Below, piece by piece: positions 43,277 through 51,201 of a stretch of 64,000 bases of DNA; the first letter of the stretch is position 1, and each line of letters starts with the position of its first letter. The stretch spans positions 806,001 through 870,000 of the forward strand of contig NZ_JAQQWS010000001.1 in assembly GCF_028610675.1 (NCBI RefSeq), in the 5' to 3' direction. The notes under the pieces were generated by a model. It had not been told where the DNA came from. It made no database searches and saw nothing but the letters and a program-made list of their open reading frames with translations. Source of the stretch: Alkalihalobacillus pseudalcaliphilus (GTDB lineage: Bacteria; Bacillota; Bacilli; Bacillales; Bacillaceae_D). The translations under genes and the position numbers were made by a program.

Positions 43277-43408
43277 CAAACCAACCTTACATTTTTTTAA
43301 TTGAAAAAGAACGAAACCAAATTGACGATAAGTCAACAGTTAAAAAGCCAAACCCAAATTTCATTTTTGTTGGTGATGAGTTGCTGCGGCTTCGCTAAGT
43401 GCGTTTTG

Positions 43409-43549
43409 TATGAAAGTGGACTTAGGGGCGATAGGTTGTGCCTTGAAGTTAGCTAGTCATCCATCTGGCGACAAATGACCTTAGTAGGACAGTGCTCCCT
43501 GTTTGATCAGGCCGACTCCTAATGGTGATCGAGTTGTAAACGGGCCAAC
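43409..43549 (+). repeat. R2 dispersed repeat, copy 1
   Basis: About 141 bp, starting TATGAAAGT and ending CGGGCCAAC. The core CATCCATC, AATGACCTTAGTAGGACAG and TGCTCCCTG is shared with 55451-55590 and 62460-62545. AGCTAGTCATCC pairs with GGTGATCGAGTT inside the element with one mismatch. Confidence 0.85.
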
Positions 43550-43986
43550 TGTTTGAACAGTCGCCACTACTTTCATCTTTGTTGGTGGTGAGTTTCATGG
43601 CAAGTCATCAAAGGCTTCAGATCTTTTCTTATTTATGTATGGTTTCCTTAATTTCATTACAATTTCTCTCAGTGCTTTTAATGTATTAGATTTTGATTTA
43701 GATTCCTGTGCGACTAGCTGCAGACTAATTTTTTGGGAGCCTTTTTGGATGATTGGATGCGTATTTTTTTCTCTATAAAAAGAAACGAATACCCAACCAA
43801 AAAAAGGATATAAAGTCTATTTCTCACTCACTCCACTTACAACACTCCCCAACAGAACTTTCATTCTGATGGGGCATAACCAGCTTTTGGCTCTATCTCT
43901 TTGGGAGTTGATTCAGTTTAACGTGAAGAGGTCAAAATTCTAATCGTGATTAAGTTTCAACAGCAAGATTTATTCTTGCAAAAACA

Positions 43987-44017
43987 ACAAAAAACCTCCT
44001 CAAGGGAGATTTTTTGT
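43987..44017 (-). terminator. Terminator of the thi operon
   Basis: Minus-strand ACAAAAAATCTCC with GGAGGTTTTTTGT around a short loop, directly after thiD. Confidence 0.88.
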
Positions 44018-44023
44018 CAACGA

Positions 44024-44830
44024 TTACTTGTTTCCTTTTTGGTATGCATGATGATTTGTTGGTCCAATGCCTGAGCCAATCGAAATCGAATTGGCAATCG
44101 CTGCCGTAATAAAGTCTTTAGCGACTTGAACGGCCTCTTCAATAGAAGCTCCTTTTGCTAGCTCAGCAGCAATGGCAGCAGCAAATGTACAACCTGTACC
44201 ATGGGTGTGCTTAGTGTCTATTCTTTCAACAAAATACTCAGTCATCTTGTTGCCATCATATAATAAATCTATTGCTGGCCCCTTGGATAGGTGACCGCCT
44301 TTTAATAATACATATTCAGGACCAAGCTTATGAAGAGCCTTCGCTACTTCTTTCATTTCATCAACCGTTTCGATGTCCTTACTCCAGCCAAGAATTTCCT
44401 TTGCTTCAGGTAGATTCGGCGTAATGACCGTCGCTACCGGTAGCAAGTGCTCTTTTAATGCATGAATGGCTTCTTGTTGTAAAAGTGTAGCTCCACCCTT
44501 AGCGATCATAACCGGATCAACGACGACATTGCTTAATTGATAGTGTTTGACTTTTTTAGCTACTAATTGAATGATATCTGCGGAAAAAAGCATACCTGTC
44601 TTTGTCCCATCTGCTCCAATATCACTTAGCACAGCATCGAGCTGATCTTCAATCGCTTCCAACGATTGTGGGTAGACTCCATGAACGCCTAATGTGTTTT
44701 GAGCCGTTAATGCGGTAATCACACTCATTCCAAACGTATCTAACTCCTGAAAAGTTTTTAAATCAGCTTGTATTCCAGCTCCTCCACCACTATCAGAACC
44801 AGCAATCGTTAAAGTTTTTGCTAAACTCAA
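44024..44830 (-). CDS. thiD: Bifunctional hydroxymethylpyrimidine kinase / HMP-phosphate kinase
   Basis: Phosphorylates HMP twice to HMP-PP for thiamine synthesis. The 268-residue ribokinase-fold protein begins with AGSDSGGGAGIQADLKTF, and has VVDPVMIAKGG near 105 and the anion-hole GTGCTFAAAIAAELAKG near 212 with the catalytic cysteine typical of Bacillus ThiD. TTG start at 44830 after GAGGAGG. Last gene of the TPP-riboswitch operon, 17 bp after thiO. Confidence 0.94.
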   Translation of the reverse strand: MSLAKTLTIAGSDSGGGAGIQADLKTFQELDTFGMSVITALTAQNTLGVHGVYPQSLEAIEDQLDAVLSDIGADGTKTGMLFSADIIQLVAKKVKHYQLSNVVVDPVMIAKGGATLLQQEAIHALKEHLLPVATVITPNLPEAKEILGWSKDIETVDEMKEVAKALHKLGPEYVLLKGGHLSKGPAIDLLYDGNKMTEYFVERIDTKHTHGTGCTFAAAIAAELAKGASIEEAVQVAKDFITAAIANSISIGSGIGPTNHHAYQKGNK

Positions 44831-44847
44831 TCTCTTTTCCTCCTCTA

Positions 44848-45957
44848 TTATGAAAACCTCTCCGGATTGAACAAATCTATCGGTGTTATCGTTTTTTCAT
44901 TCTTTAATATGGAAGTCACTATATGAGCTGTGACTGGACTTAATAAAATACCATTTCGATAATGTCCTAATGCTACCGTTATATGTGGATGCTCCTTCAG
45001 TTTCCCTATAAGAGGATAACCATCTAACGTTGCTGGTCTCAATCCAGCCCAAGTATGGAAAGGATCTATTTCTTTTAAAAATGGAAATAACTTATGATTC
45101 CAATTGGTTAAACGTTCGATTCCTTTTTCTGTTACAGTCGTTTGAAAACCTGCAATATCTTCAGAGGCACCATTTATTAATGTCCCATTCTCTTTAGGAA
45201 CAAGATACCCTTGGCTCGAATACACGATATGATTGACAGACTCTGCATATCCTTGATACGCACAGATTTGGCCTCGTATTGGAAAAATGGGTAGTGATAC
45301 TCCTAATGTTTCCTCAAGCTCCTTACCCCATGCACCTTGGGCACAAACATATTCATCCGCTTGCCAAGTACCACCGTTTTGTGCACTCACATACGTAGAA
45401 TTTTTTTCAGTATGTATATAGATTTGGCCCGTGTCTTCAATAATTTTAACGCCTACTTTTCGACAAGCCTCTTCTAATGATTTGACATAGGCCGGTGCAT
45501 AAACATGACTTTCCTCTGGGTAATACATCGCTGCCAAAACTTCTTTTGATAAAGCTGGTTCAAGCTCTCTTGCCTCTTCCCCCGACAGCATTCGAGCTGA
45601 GGTTGCCCATTTCTTTTGCCAAGACAGCCTTCCTTTTAGAGCTAAAACATCGGCCTCATGAAAAACAACATGTAAACTACCACTTTCACTAAATTCAAAA
45701 TCAATGTTAGAATCCTCTTTAATATTGGATTGCCACTCTTTAAACAACCCTAAACTTGTTACACATAGTCGAAAAAAATCATCCTGATCTTCACCAATCT
45801 CAGAAAAAGGGGCAAGCATACCAGCCGCCGCTCCTGATGCCTGCCCACCACAACGACCTTTTTCTAAGAGGGTTACTTGAAAATCGTTACGTTGGAGTTG
45901 ATAAGCTATCGATAAGCCGATAACTCCACCTCCAATAACTATGACGGATCGACTCAT
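44848..45957 (-). CDS. thiO: Glycine oxidase ThiO
   Basis: FAD enzyme oxidising glycine to the imine used for the thiazole ring of thiamine. N-terminal VIVIGGGVIGLSIAYQLQ is the Rossmann dinucleotide site; TWAGLRPATLDGYPLIG near 318 and YRNGILLSPVTA are C-terminal FAD/substrate motifs. About 369 residues, normal for the family. The ATG at 45957 is 12 bp after AAGGG; a GTG at 45966 is nearer but only 3 bp from that site, so either could serve. A 182-bp gap separates it from thiG, where thiF would lie in some genomes. Confidence 0.93.
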   Translation of the reverse strand: MSRSVIVIGGGVIGLSIAYQLQRNDFQVTLLEKGRCGGQASGAAAGMLAPFSEIGEDQDDFFRLCVTSLGLFKEWQSNIKEDSNIDFEFSESGSLHVVFHEADVLALKGRLSWQKKWATSARMLSGEEARELEPALSKEVLAAMYYPEESHVYAPAYVKSLEEACRKVGVKIIEDTGQIYIHTEKNSTYVSAQNGGTWQADEYVCAQGAWGKELEETLGVSLPIFPIRGQICAYQGYAESVNHIVYSSQGYLVPKENGTLINGASEDIAGFQTTVTEKGIERLTNWNHKLFPFLKEIDPFHTWAGLRPATLDGYPLIGKLKEHPHITVALGHYRNGILLSPVTAHIVTSILKNEKTITPIDLFNPERFS

Positions 45958-46139
45958 TTTTGCCACATTCCCTTCACACCTATGTTGAACGTTCCTTACA
46001 TAAACCTCAGATGCCTAACACTTTTGTAAAGAGCTAAAATGAGAATTCCACGCACCGTTTGCTTCTAAATCAAGCGGCCAAATTCTTCGAATCCTCTTTA
46101 CCTCTCTCAGAATCTTCCCTCAATACTAGTAAAGGGCTT

Positions 46140-46919
46140 TTAGTTTAATTTAAATTGTTCAAAACCACTGCTCGCACTTGCATATTTTTTCTTTGGAATC
46201 CTTCCAGCTTCATACGATAAGCGTCCTGATTCAATCGCTAATTTCATCGCTTGAGCCATCTTGATTGGATCCTTCGCTTTAGCAACTGGCGTATTCATTA
46301 AGATACCATCAACACCTAATTCCATCGCTTCTACAATGTCTTTCGCACTACCTAAACCTGCGTCAACGATAATGGGAACTTCACTTTCTTCGACAATTAA
46401 ACTGATATTATAAGGATTTAAAACACCTAAACCCGTACCAATTGGCGCAGCTCCAGGCATAACAGCACTCGCCCCTGCCTCTTCAAGCTTTTTACATAAA
46501 ATCGGGTCATCTGATGTATATGGTAAAACTACAAAACCCTCTTTCACTAAAATCTCTGTTGCCCTTAATGTTTCGATGGGATCAGGAAGTAATGTTTTTT
46601 CATTTGCACTTATCTCTACTTTTATCCAATTACCAATTCCAGCAGCTTTAGCGAGTCTCGCTATTCTTACCGCTTCTTCCGCATTGGAAGCACCTGAGGT
46701 ATTTGGTAAATAACGATATTGATTAGGTTCAAGATGTTGTAAAATCGCATCTTCTCTTGGCGCCTCTAAATTAACGCGACGAATCGCAAAGGTTAAAACT
46801 TCAGCTTCTGAAGCCTGAATCGCTTCATTTTGGACAAAGGGGTTCGGGTATCTTCCCGTTCCAAGGAAAAAACGTGAGTTTAACTTTTGACCCGCGATTT
46901 CTAGGTGTTTTTTTTTCAT
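46140..46919 (-). CDS. thiG: Thiazole synthase ThiG
   Basis: Forms the thiazole phosphate moiety from DXP, ThiS-thiocarboxylate and dehydroglycine. The 259-residue TIM-barrel protein has LEIAGQKLNSRFFLGTGRYP at the start, GIGNWIKVEIS near 98 with the Schiff-base lysine, and AVMPGAAPIGTGLG near 155. It follows thiS with 2 bp between them, with GGAGG in the thiS end as its ribosome site. All features are standard. Confidence 0.95.
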   Translation of the reverse strand: MKKKHLEIAGQKLNSRFFLGTGRYPNPFVQNEAIQASEAEVLTFAIRRVNLEAPREDAILQHLEPNQYRYLPNTSGASNAEEAVRIARLAKAAGIGNWIKVEISANEKTLLPDPIETLRATEILVKEGFVVLPYTSDDPILCKKLEEAGASAVMPGAAPIGTGLGVLNPYNISLIVEESEVPIIVDAGLGSAKDIVEAMELGVDGILMNTPVAKAKDPIKMAQAMKLAIESGRLSYEAGRIPKKKYASASSGFEQFKLN

Positions 46920-46921
46920 GA

Positions 46922-47119
46922 TTATCCGCCTCCAACAAAATGCACAAGCTCAATCGTACTTTCTGGTATGAGTTGTACAGAACTACGCTTTTCTTGCTCA
47001 ATAATTTCCCCATTTAACTCAGTCACAACTAAATGAGCTTCTAATTCAAAATAAGCAACAACTTCATCTAATTGAGTAACCTCTAAATCATGCTTCTCTC
47101 CATTAATTAAAAGTTTCAT
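46922..47119 (-). CDS. thiS: Sulfur carrier protein ThiS
   Basis: A 65-residue ubiquitin-like carrier beginning MKLLINGEKHDLEV and ending in the diglycine tail (VHFVGGG) needed for adenylation by ThiF and thiocarboxylate formation. The ATG 47119 follows GAGGTGAT; the annotated extension to 47128 is not needed. It overlaps the end of thiE by 17 bp and lies directly before thiG. Confidence 0.93.
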   Translation of the reverse strand: MKLLINGEKHDLEVTQLDEVVAYFELEAHLVVTELNGEIIEQEKRSSVQLIPESTIELVHFVGGG

Positions 47120-47747
47120 CCGTATCACCTCGCTTTAAAATGCCGATAAATTTCTGCGCTGTGGCTTGGACGTCTTTAGCACCAACAATTTCACTAATCA
47201 TACATACACTAGTGGCCCCAGCTTCCAACACTTGCCGAACATTGTGTAACTTAATACCACCAATGGCCACAAATGGAATATTCACTGCTGCCTTTACTTC
47301 CGAAATATACGAAGTTGTGACAGGGTCTACGACATCTTTTTTACTATTCGTTGGAAATATAGGTCCAACGCCAATATAATCAGCTCCACCCTTTTCAGCT
47401 TCAATCGCTTCTTCTACTTTATGAGTAGACACACCAATGATTTTATCATGACCGACTAATTGTCGTACTTCGGATAAAGGCATATCATCTTGTCCGACAT
47501 GAACCCCATCAGCGTCTACCGCTAATGCAACATCAATATAGTCATTGACGATAAACGTAACCCCATATTTCTTTGTAAGCTCTCGTAATCGTTTCGCTTT
47601 TTCAAAAACGACTTTTCTTGAGCTCTCTTTGTCACGCAATTGAATAATATCTACACCACCAAGTATCGCTTGTTCCATCACCTCTATCAAATCTCTACCT
47701 TGATGGAACTCATCGCCCGTAATCGCATATAAATAAAATGGTTTCAT
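47103..47747 (-). CDS. thiE: Thiamine-phosphate synthase ThiE
   Basis: Couples HMP-PP and thiazole phosphate to thiamine phosphate. The 214-residue barrel protein has DIIQLRDKESSRKV near 34, FIVNDYIDVALAVDADGVHVGQDD near 65-88, and YIGVGPIFPTNSKKDV near 125. It is the first gene after the TPP riboswitch; ATG 47747 with TAGGAG upstream. The end of the gene overlaps thiS. Confidence 0.95.
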   Translation of the reverse strand: MKPFYLYAITGDEFHQGRDLIEVMEQAILGGVDIIQLRDKESSRKVVFEKAKRLRELTKKYGVTFIVNDYIDVALAVDADGVHVGQDDMPLSEVRQLVGHDKIIGVSTHKVEEAIEAEKGGADYIGVGPIFPTNSKKDVVDPVTTSYISEVKAAVNIPFVAIGGIKLHNVRQVLEAGATSVCMISEIVGAKDVQATAQKFIGILKRGDTDETFN

Positions 47748-47773
47748 GATCTAACACTCCTACAAAATTAAAA

Positions 47774-47813
47774 TAAGACCGCAATACTTTCCATAAGGAA
47801 AGAAATGCGGTCT
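47774..47813 (-). terminator. Expression-platform terminator of the TPP riboswitch
   Basis: Minus-strand AGACCGCATTTCTTTCC pairs with GGAAAGTATTGCGGTCTT (one mismatch), followed by ATTTTAATTTTG. Sits between aptamer and thiE. Confidence 0.85.
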
Positions 47814-47837
47814 ACTCTACATAGACAAACAAGCAAC

Positions 47838-47930
47838 AACTTCCCTACGCTGGTATCATCCAGATCAGGTTAAAAGAGTTAAAAGGAACATACCTTTTTC
47901 TCAGCCTACTTCCTGTAGGCACCCCTAGTT
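47838..47930 (-). promoter_or_regulatory. TPP (thi-box) riboswitch
   Basis: Minus-strand blocks in order: AACTAGGGGTGCC, GGCTGAGA, the P3 loop, AACCTGATCTGGATGATACCA and GCGTAGGGAAGTT. These are the invariant TPP aptamer parts. With the terminator below it, it switches the thi operon off when TPP is bound. Confidence 0.97.
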
Positions 47931-47997
47931 TTCTCATGTTTATTTAAAATCACTATTGACTTTTATTATGACAGATTTCACGTAAAAATCAAGCAAA

Positions 47998-49125
47998 CTA
48001 CTTTTTAAAAACGTCCACTAATACATCTTCTTCTAAGAAATAAATATGTTCAAGCTGATGACCTAAAAGAAGCATTGTACCGTTTGGCGAAGTTTCTAGA
48101 GGAACATTTTCAGGCCATTCAAACAAAACATCGATCTGACCGGTTTTTAGTGACATTTGTGATAATTCAAAGCCATTTTGATAATGAAAAAAGCTATCGT
48201 TATAAAAAGGCTTAAACCATAAAAGCTGCTTATTTTTCTGTTCGAAATCATAAAATGGGATCCACCATTCATTTGTCCCAGTCGTCAAAACAGGTACATC
48301 CAATGTTACTAATGGTTCGTCCTGTTGAAAAATAGTCCATTGGCTGTTCTCAGCATCAATGGAATGTGACTTCACCACAAAATAGAACCCATCACTTAAG
48401 TAACGGTAAGCCAGTAGTCGTTCTTGTACAATATCTTCTTGTTCCTCCTCTACCTGTAAGCGAATTAAATCAGCTATCGGTAACTCCCCTTCTTCTTTAG
48501 TTTTCAAATAAGCTAAGTCCCCATTCTCAAACCATTCCACATGTAGCTCTGTTAAATCAATCATTTGCATGTCTTGCTGGCTGATATCTAATAAATAGGT
48601 CTCAAATTCCCAGTCTGGCAAAAAAACAACAATAACGATTCGTTCCTCTTTGTCAGGATGAAAATGCACTTGATACTGCTCGCCAAAATTTTCTAATTTC
48701 ATCGTTAACTGACCATATATATCAAGGAAAATTAAATGGTTATCATAACTATTTGACTGAAATTCTTGAAAGACAATTATATCCCTGTTAGGGCTCAATT
48801 GGACATCTAACATCATATTTTCGCTTTCAAATATCACCGTTTTTTCACCGGAGAATATATCATAATGGCTTATTTTCGTTAAATCGGTATCTTCCTCAAA
48901 TAAAATGACAGACGTATCATCGATCCAGCCAATCACCTGTGTATAAGGATTTATGGTTTCATAAGGGATAAATGCTTGATTTTGGTTAAGCGGTTTGGAG
49001 ATCTGCTCTTTCCAGTCTCCATCTATATGTGGTTGAGGTTGGACTTGTTCACGAAAGCATCCAGATAATAGGAGCAAAAGAAGAAAAGCGAGACCTATTT
49101 TCAATCTGCATCCCTTCTTTCTCAT
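47998..49125 (-). CDS. yqgU: YqgU-like lipoprotein
   Basis: A 375-residue secreted lipoprotein. Signal peptide with lipobox LLLSGC near residue 23; the rest looks like a beta-propeller with repeating strand pairs (IGWIDDTSVILF, DVQLSPNRDIIVF, YLLDISQQDM). Size and position (near glcK and yqgV relatives) fit B. subtilis YqgU, whose function is unknown. ATG 49125 has a weak AGGA upstream, and a TTG 21 bp downstream has a better AAGGGATG site; both leave the signal peptide intact. Confidence 0.78.
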   Translation of the reverse strand: MRKKGCRLKIGLAFLLLLLLSGCFREQVQPQPHIDGDWKEQISKPLNQNQAFIPYETINPYTQVIGWIDDTSVILFEEDTDLTKISHYDIFSGEKTVIFESENMMLDVQLSPNRDIIVFQEFQSNSYDNHLIFLDIYGQLTMKLENFGEQYQVHFHPDKEERIVIVVFLPDWEFETYLLDISQQDMQMIDLTELHVEWFENGDLAYLKTKEEGELPIADLIRLQVEEEQEDIVQERLLAYRYLSDGFYFVVKSHSIDAENSQWTIFQQDEPLVTLDVPVLTTGTNEWWIPFYDFEQKNKQLLWFKPFYNDSFFHYQNGFELSQMSLKTGQIDVLFEWPENVPLETSPNGTMLLLGHQLEHIYFLEEDVLVDVFKK

Positions 49126-49248
49126 ACATATGTCCTATTATCTCATGCACTAGCAGAAGTTACAATGAAAGGATTCATAAGACTTTTGATTGATTATTTC
49201 GACATAATTCAGTAGTTCCATCGTTTGATTAAGTCGTTCCGCCTATGT

Positions 49249-50418
49249 TTAATAAATCCGTCTTTTTAAGCGACGATAATAGCTGTAACACTTGATAATG
49301 ATGGAAGTGAAACTAATGATAACAAGTATAAAAATAAAAAAATTAATGATTTGTAACGGCGAAGCATCACTAGTAGATATACTTGAGCTCATTTGTACAA
49401 TTAAATAAAGATACATGATAATTAATGGTACAAACCATAATGTGTAATTTTTCAATACACTTTTAGCTTGGTTTACAAGTTCCAAATATTCACTATAAAA
49501 TTGTGGAACTTCCTCATCTACCTCATATTCTTTTGACCATATCGTCCACTTTTGCGCTCGACCTTTTGTAGCAAATACTTTCACCCAGCCTGCATCATGA
49601 TGGATCGTTTCATAATGACTTGTAGCTCTTCCTTGGAAATCGACAGCATAACTTGTTCGTTTACTGGACGTCTTATTAAATGTGAATTTAGTCCCTAACT
49701 TGTTTATATGGAAAAGGCGATAACCATTTTCCCCCTTTTCTTCTAACCAATCTACGAGCTTATCCGGAGCATATTGCCATCCAAACTTCCACCTTGTTAT
49801 CGTTATAAAATCTTGAGAATTATCATGATTATTGTTTTCCTCACGCTTTACTAGTTCTAGTTCCTGCTGTCCATAAATACGATTCTCAACATTCTTAATT
49901 TTTATGACAGAGTAAATACTTATGACCATTAAAATAATCCCTGCAGCTTGCAACGTATAAGTAAGTGCCCATAACGGGCTCTCTACTCGAGTCATTTCAC
50001 CAAGCTCTCCGGTTACAAACCAAGAAGTGCCTAGAATTGTCATCATGAACATTAATACAAATGCAAGATAACCAAGGTATATCATATACCCTCGCTTTAA
50101 CAGTCGATTCTTTTTTAATATACCTTCTCTAGACGGCCTTAGCTGCGATTCGTTATCTGTTTGATTTTGATATATCGTCCATTTACCTTCCTGAAGCGTT
50201 AACGCCCATCCTCGATCATGTAAGGTCCGAGGCAATTTGGCTTCTTTTTGATAATTAATATGAAATTCTATTCTTTGTTGCTTTGAACTTTTCTTAAAGT
50301 AGAAAATTCGAAGCCAGCGGTTTATTCTTACTAATTGAAAATCATTTTTTGCTTGTTCGCTTAACCATATTTCTGTCTTTATCGGATCGTAACTCCAAAA
50401 AGGTTTACATACTTTCAT
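49249..50418 (-). CDS. Tandem DUF2812 membrane protein
   Basis: About 389 residues built as a duplication: a DUF2812 domain (about 1-75, VCKPFWSYDPIKTEIWLSEQ), two membrane helices (about 105-165), a second DUF2812 domain (about 200-275, KFGWQYAPDKLVDWLEEKGENGYRLF), then two more helices at the end. DUF2812 proteins commonly follow PadR regulators. ATG 50418 after AGAGGAG overlaps padR by 14 bp, so the two are coupled. The pair is probably a small membrane-stress or ligand-response module; the ligand is unknown. Confidence 0.83.
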   Translation of the reverse strand: MKVCKPFWSYDPIKTEIWLSEQAKNDFQLVRINRWLRIFYFKKSSKQQRIEFHINYQKEAKLPRTLHDRGWALTLQEGKWTIYQNQTDNESQLRPSREGILKKNRLLKRGYMIYLGYLAFVLMFMMTILGTSWFVTGELGEMTRVESPLWALTYTLQAAGIILMVISIYSVIKIKNVENRIYGQQELELVKREENNNHDNSQDFITITRWKFGWQYAPDKLVDWLEEKGENGYRLFHINKLGTKFTFNKTSSKRTSYAVDFQGRATSHYETIHHDAGWVKVFATKGRAQKWTIWSKEYEVDEEVPQFYSEYLELVNQAKSVLKNYTLWFVPLIIMYLYLIVQMSSSISTSDASPLQIINFFIFILVIISFTSIIIKCYSYYRRLKRRIY

Positions 50419-50743
50419 GTTGAAACGCTCCTCTCTTTTGGATGACATTCTGATATAGCTCATCAATTCTTGTCATTTCTGCTTGAAGGACGGTTATACC
50501 TAGTTCGGTTATTTCGTACACCGTTTTCCTATCTCCGTCAGAGAAGCCTATGATGAGTTGGTCTTTTTCCATTTTTGTTAAGGTTCCATATACGGTGCCT
50601 GATCCGAGCTTAATCCTTTGTGATGTAAGTATTTCTACATGTTTGATTATCCCGTAACCATGCTTCGGTGTATCTAATGAAAACAAAATATAAAAAGCGG
50701 TCTCTGTCATTGGTAAATATTTTTTTATTATCTTTTCGCTCAA
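50405..50743 (-). CDS. PadR family transcriptional regulator
   Basis: A 112-residue winged-helix repressor. The N-terminal FYILFSLDTPKHGYGIIKHVE and SGTVYGTLTKMEKDQLI, FSDGDRKTVYEITELG match PadR_2 short-form regulators. TTG start 50743 with AGGTGA upstream. A 35-bp bipartite palindrome lies at 50788-50822 in front of it, so autoregulation is likely. It is translationally coupled to the DUF2812 gene, a combination found in many Firmicutes. Confidence 0.9.
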   Translation of the reverse strand: MSEKIIKKYLPMTETAFYILFSLDTPKHGYGIIKHVEILTSQRIKLGSGTVYGTLTKMEKDQLIIGFSDGDRKTVYEITELGITVLQAEMTRIDELYQNVIQKRGAFQHESM

Positions 50744-51144
50744 AAAGTCACCTGCTCTCTATATAGCAATCTATGTCAAAACGCGACTATGTCATACTGT
50801 GACTATATCACAACGTGACATATATCTACAAGCCCTGTTTAGAAACTTTTGTATGAAAGTTGTGCTGTTCTCACAAAAGTTGACTTCTTCGTTATTGTAT
50901 TTGTCCTTATTTTGAAAATTGAAATGACCTGACAGACGATAGAGAGAAAGATAGCATTTTATGGTGAGGTTAAACTCTTTTGTTTACCATTCCTTTTCAT
51001 TCCACTCACCCACCTGTTGTCGATAAAGCTGTTTATTCACTAATTTCACTCCAACGGTGAACACACTAATTGGATTACAGTTCTTTATCTAACGATTCGA
51101 ATTCCGATTCACACCTGGTTCTCATTCTATTTTAGTACGCAAAT
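50744..51144. other. Intergenic region between padR and the aspA terminator
   Basis: About 400 bp. It contains the PadR operator (50788-50822) and a TTTTGTATGAAAGTTGTG motif (50844-50861) identical in its core to the start of the R1/R2 repeats, with no further repeat following. No gene seen. Confidence 0.5.
50788..50822. promoter_or_regulatory. Bipartite palindromic operator of padR
   Basis: Two nested inverted arms: TATGTCA (50788-50794) with TGACATA (50816-50822), and TGTGA (50798-50802) with TCACA (50808-50812), separated by 3 and centred on CTATA. A further half-site CTATGTCA lies at 50771. This is the region where an autoregulating PadR would bind. Confidence 0.75.
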
Positions 51145-51195
51145 AAAAAAGCCCATCCTATAGGCTTTTTATAGCTTCAAGAATGGGCTTTTTAT
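51145..51195 (-). terminator. Terminator of aspA
   Basis: AAAAAAGCCCAT with ATGGGCTTTTTAT around a 26-nt loop that holds an additional TAGGC repeat; it ends in T-runs on both strands. Confidence 0.8.
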
Positions 51196-51201
51196 ATGAT
51201 A

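Larger units (their letters stand above)
43002..44023. other. Repeat island, no gene
   Basis: 1,022 bp with no supported gene. It contains R1 copy B (43093-43276), the phrase TTTCATTTTTGTTGGTGATGAG (43360-43381 region), R2 copy 1 (43409-43549), a second TTTCATCTTTGTTGGTGGTGAG phrase near 43570, and A/T-rich DNA with short dyads to 43985, where the thiD terminator starts. The frames here (for example 43150-43398) read through R1. Confidence 0.7.

Noticed and set aside
43150..43398. 82-codon plus-strand frame
   Set aside because: Runs through R1 copy B; the same sequence in other copies is not open in the same way.
43409..43549. R2 as a group II intron or known riboswitch
   Set aside because: No reverse transcriptase, no domain V-like hairpin and no conserved aptamer blocks that I recognise.
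45958..46139. 34-codon frame between thiG and thiO as a gene
   Set aside because: No ATG/GTG/TTG start with a ribosome site; mentioned only as a possible remnant in the thiF finding.
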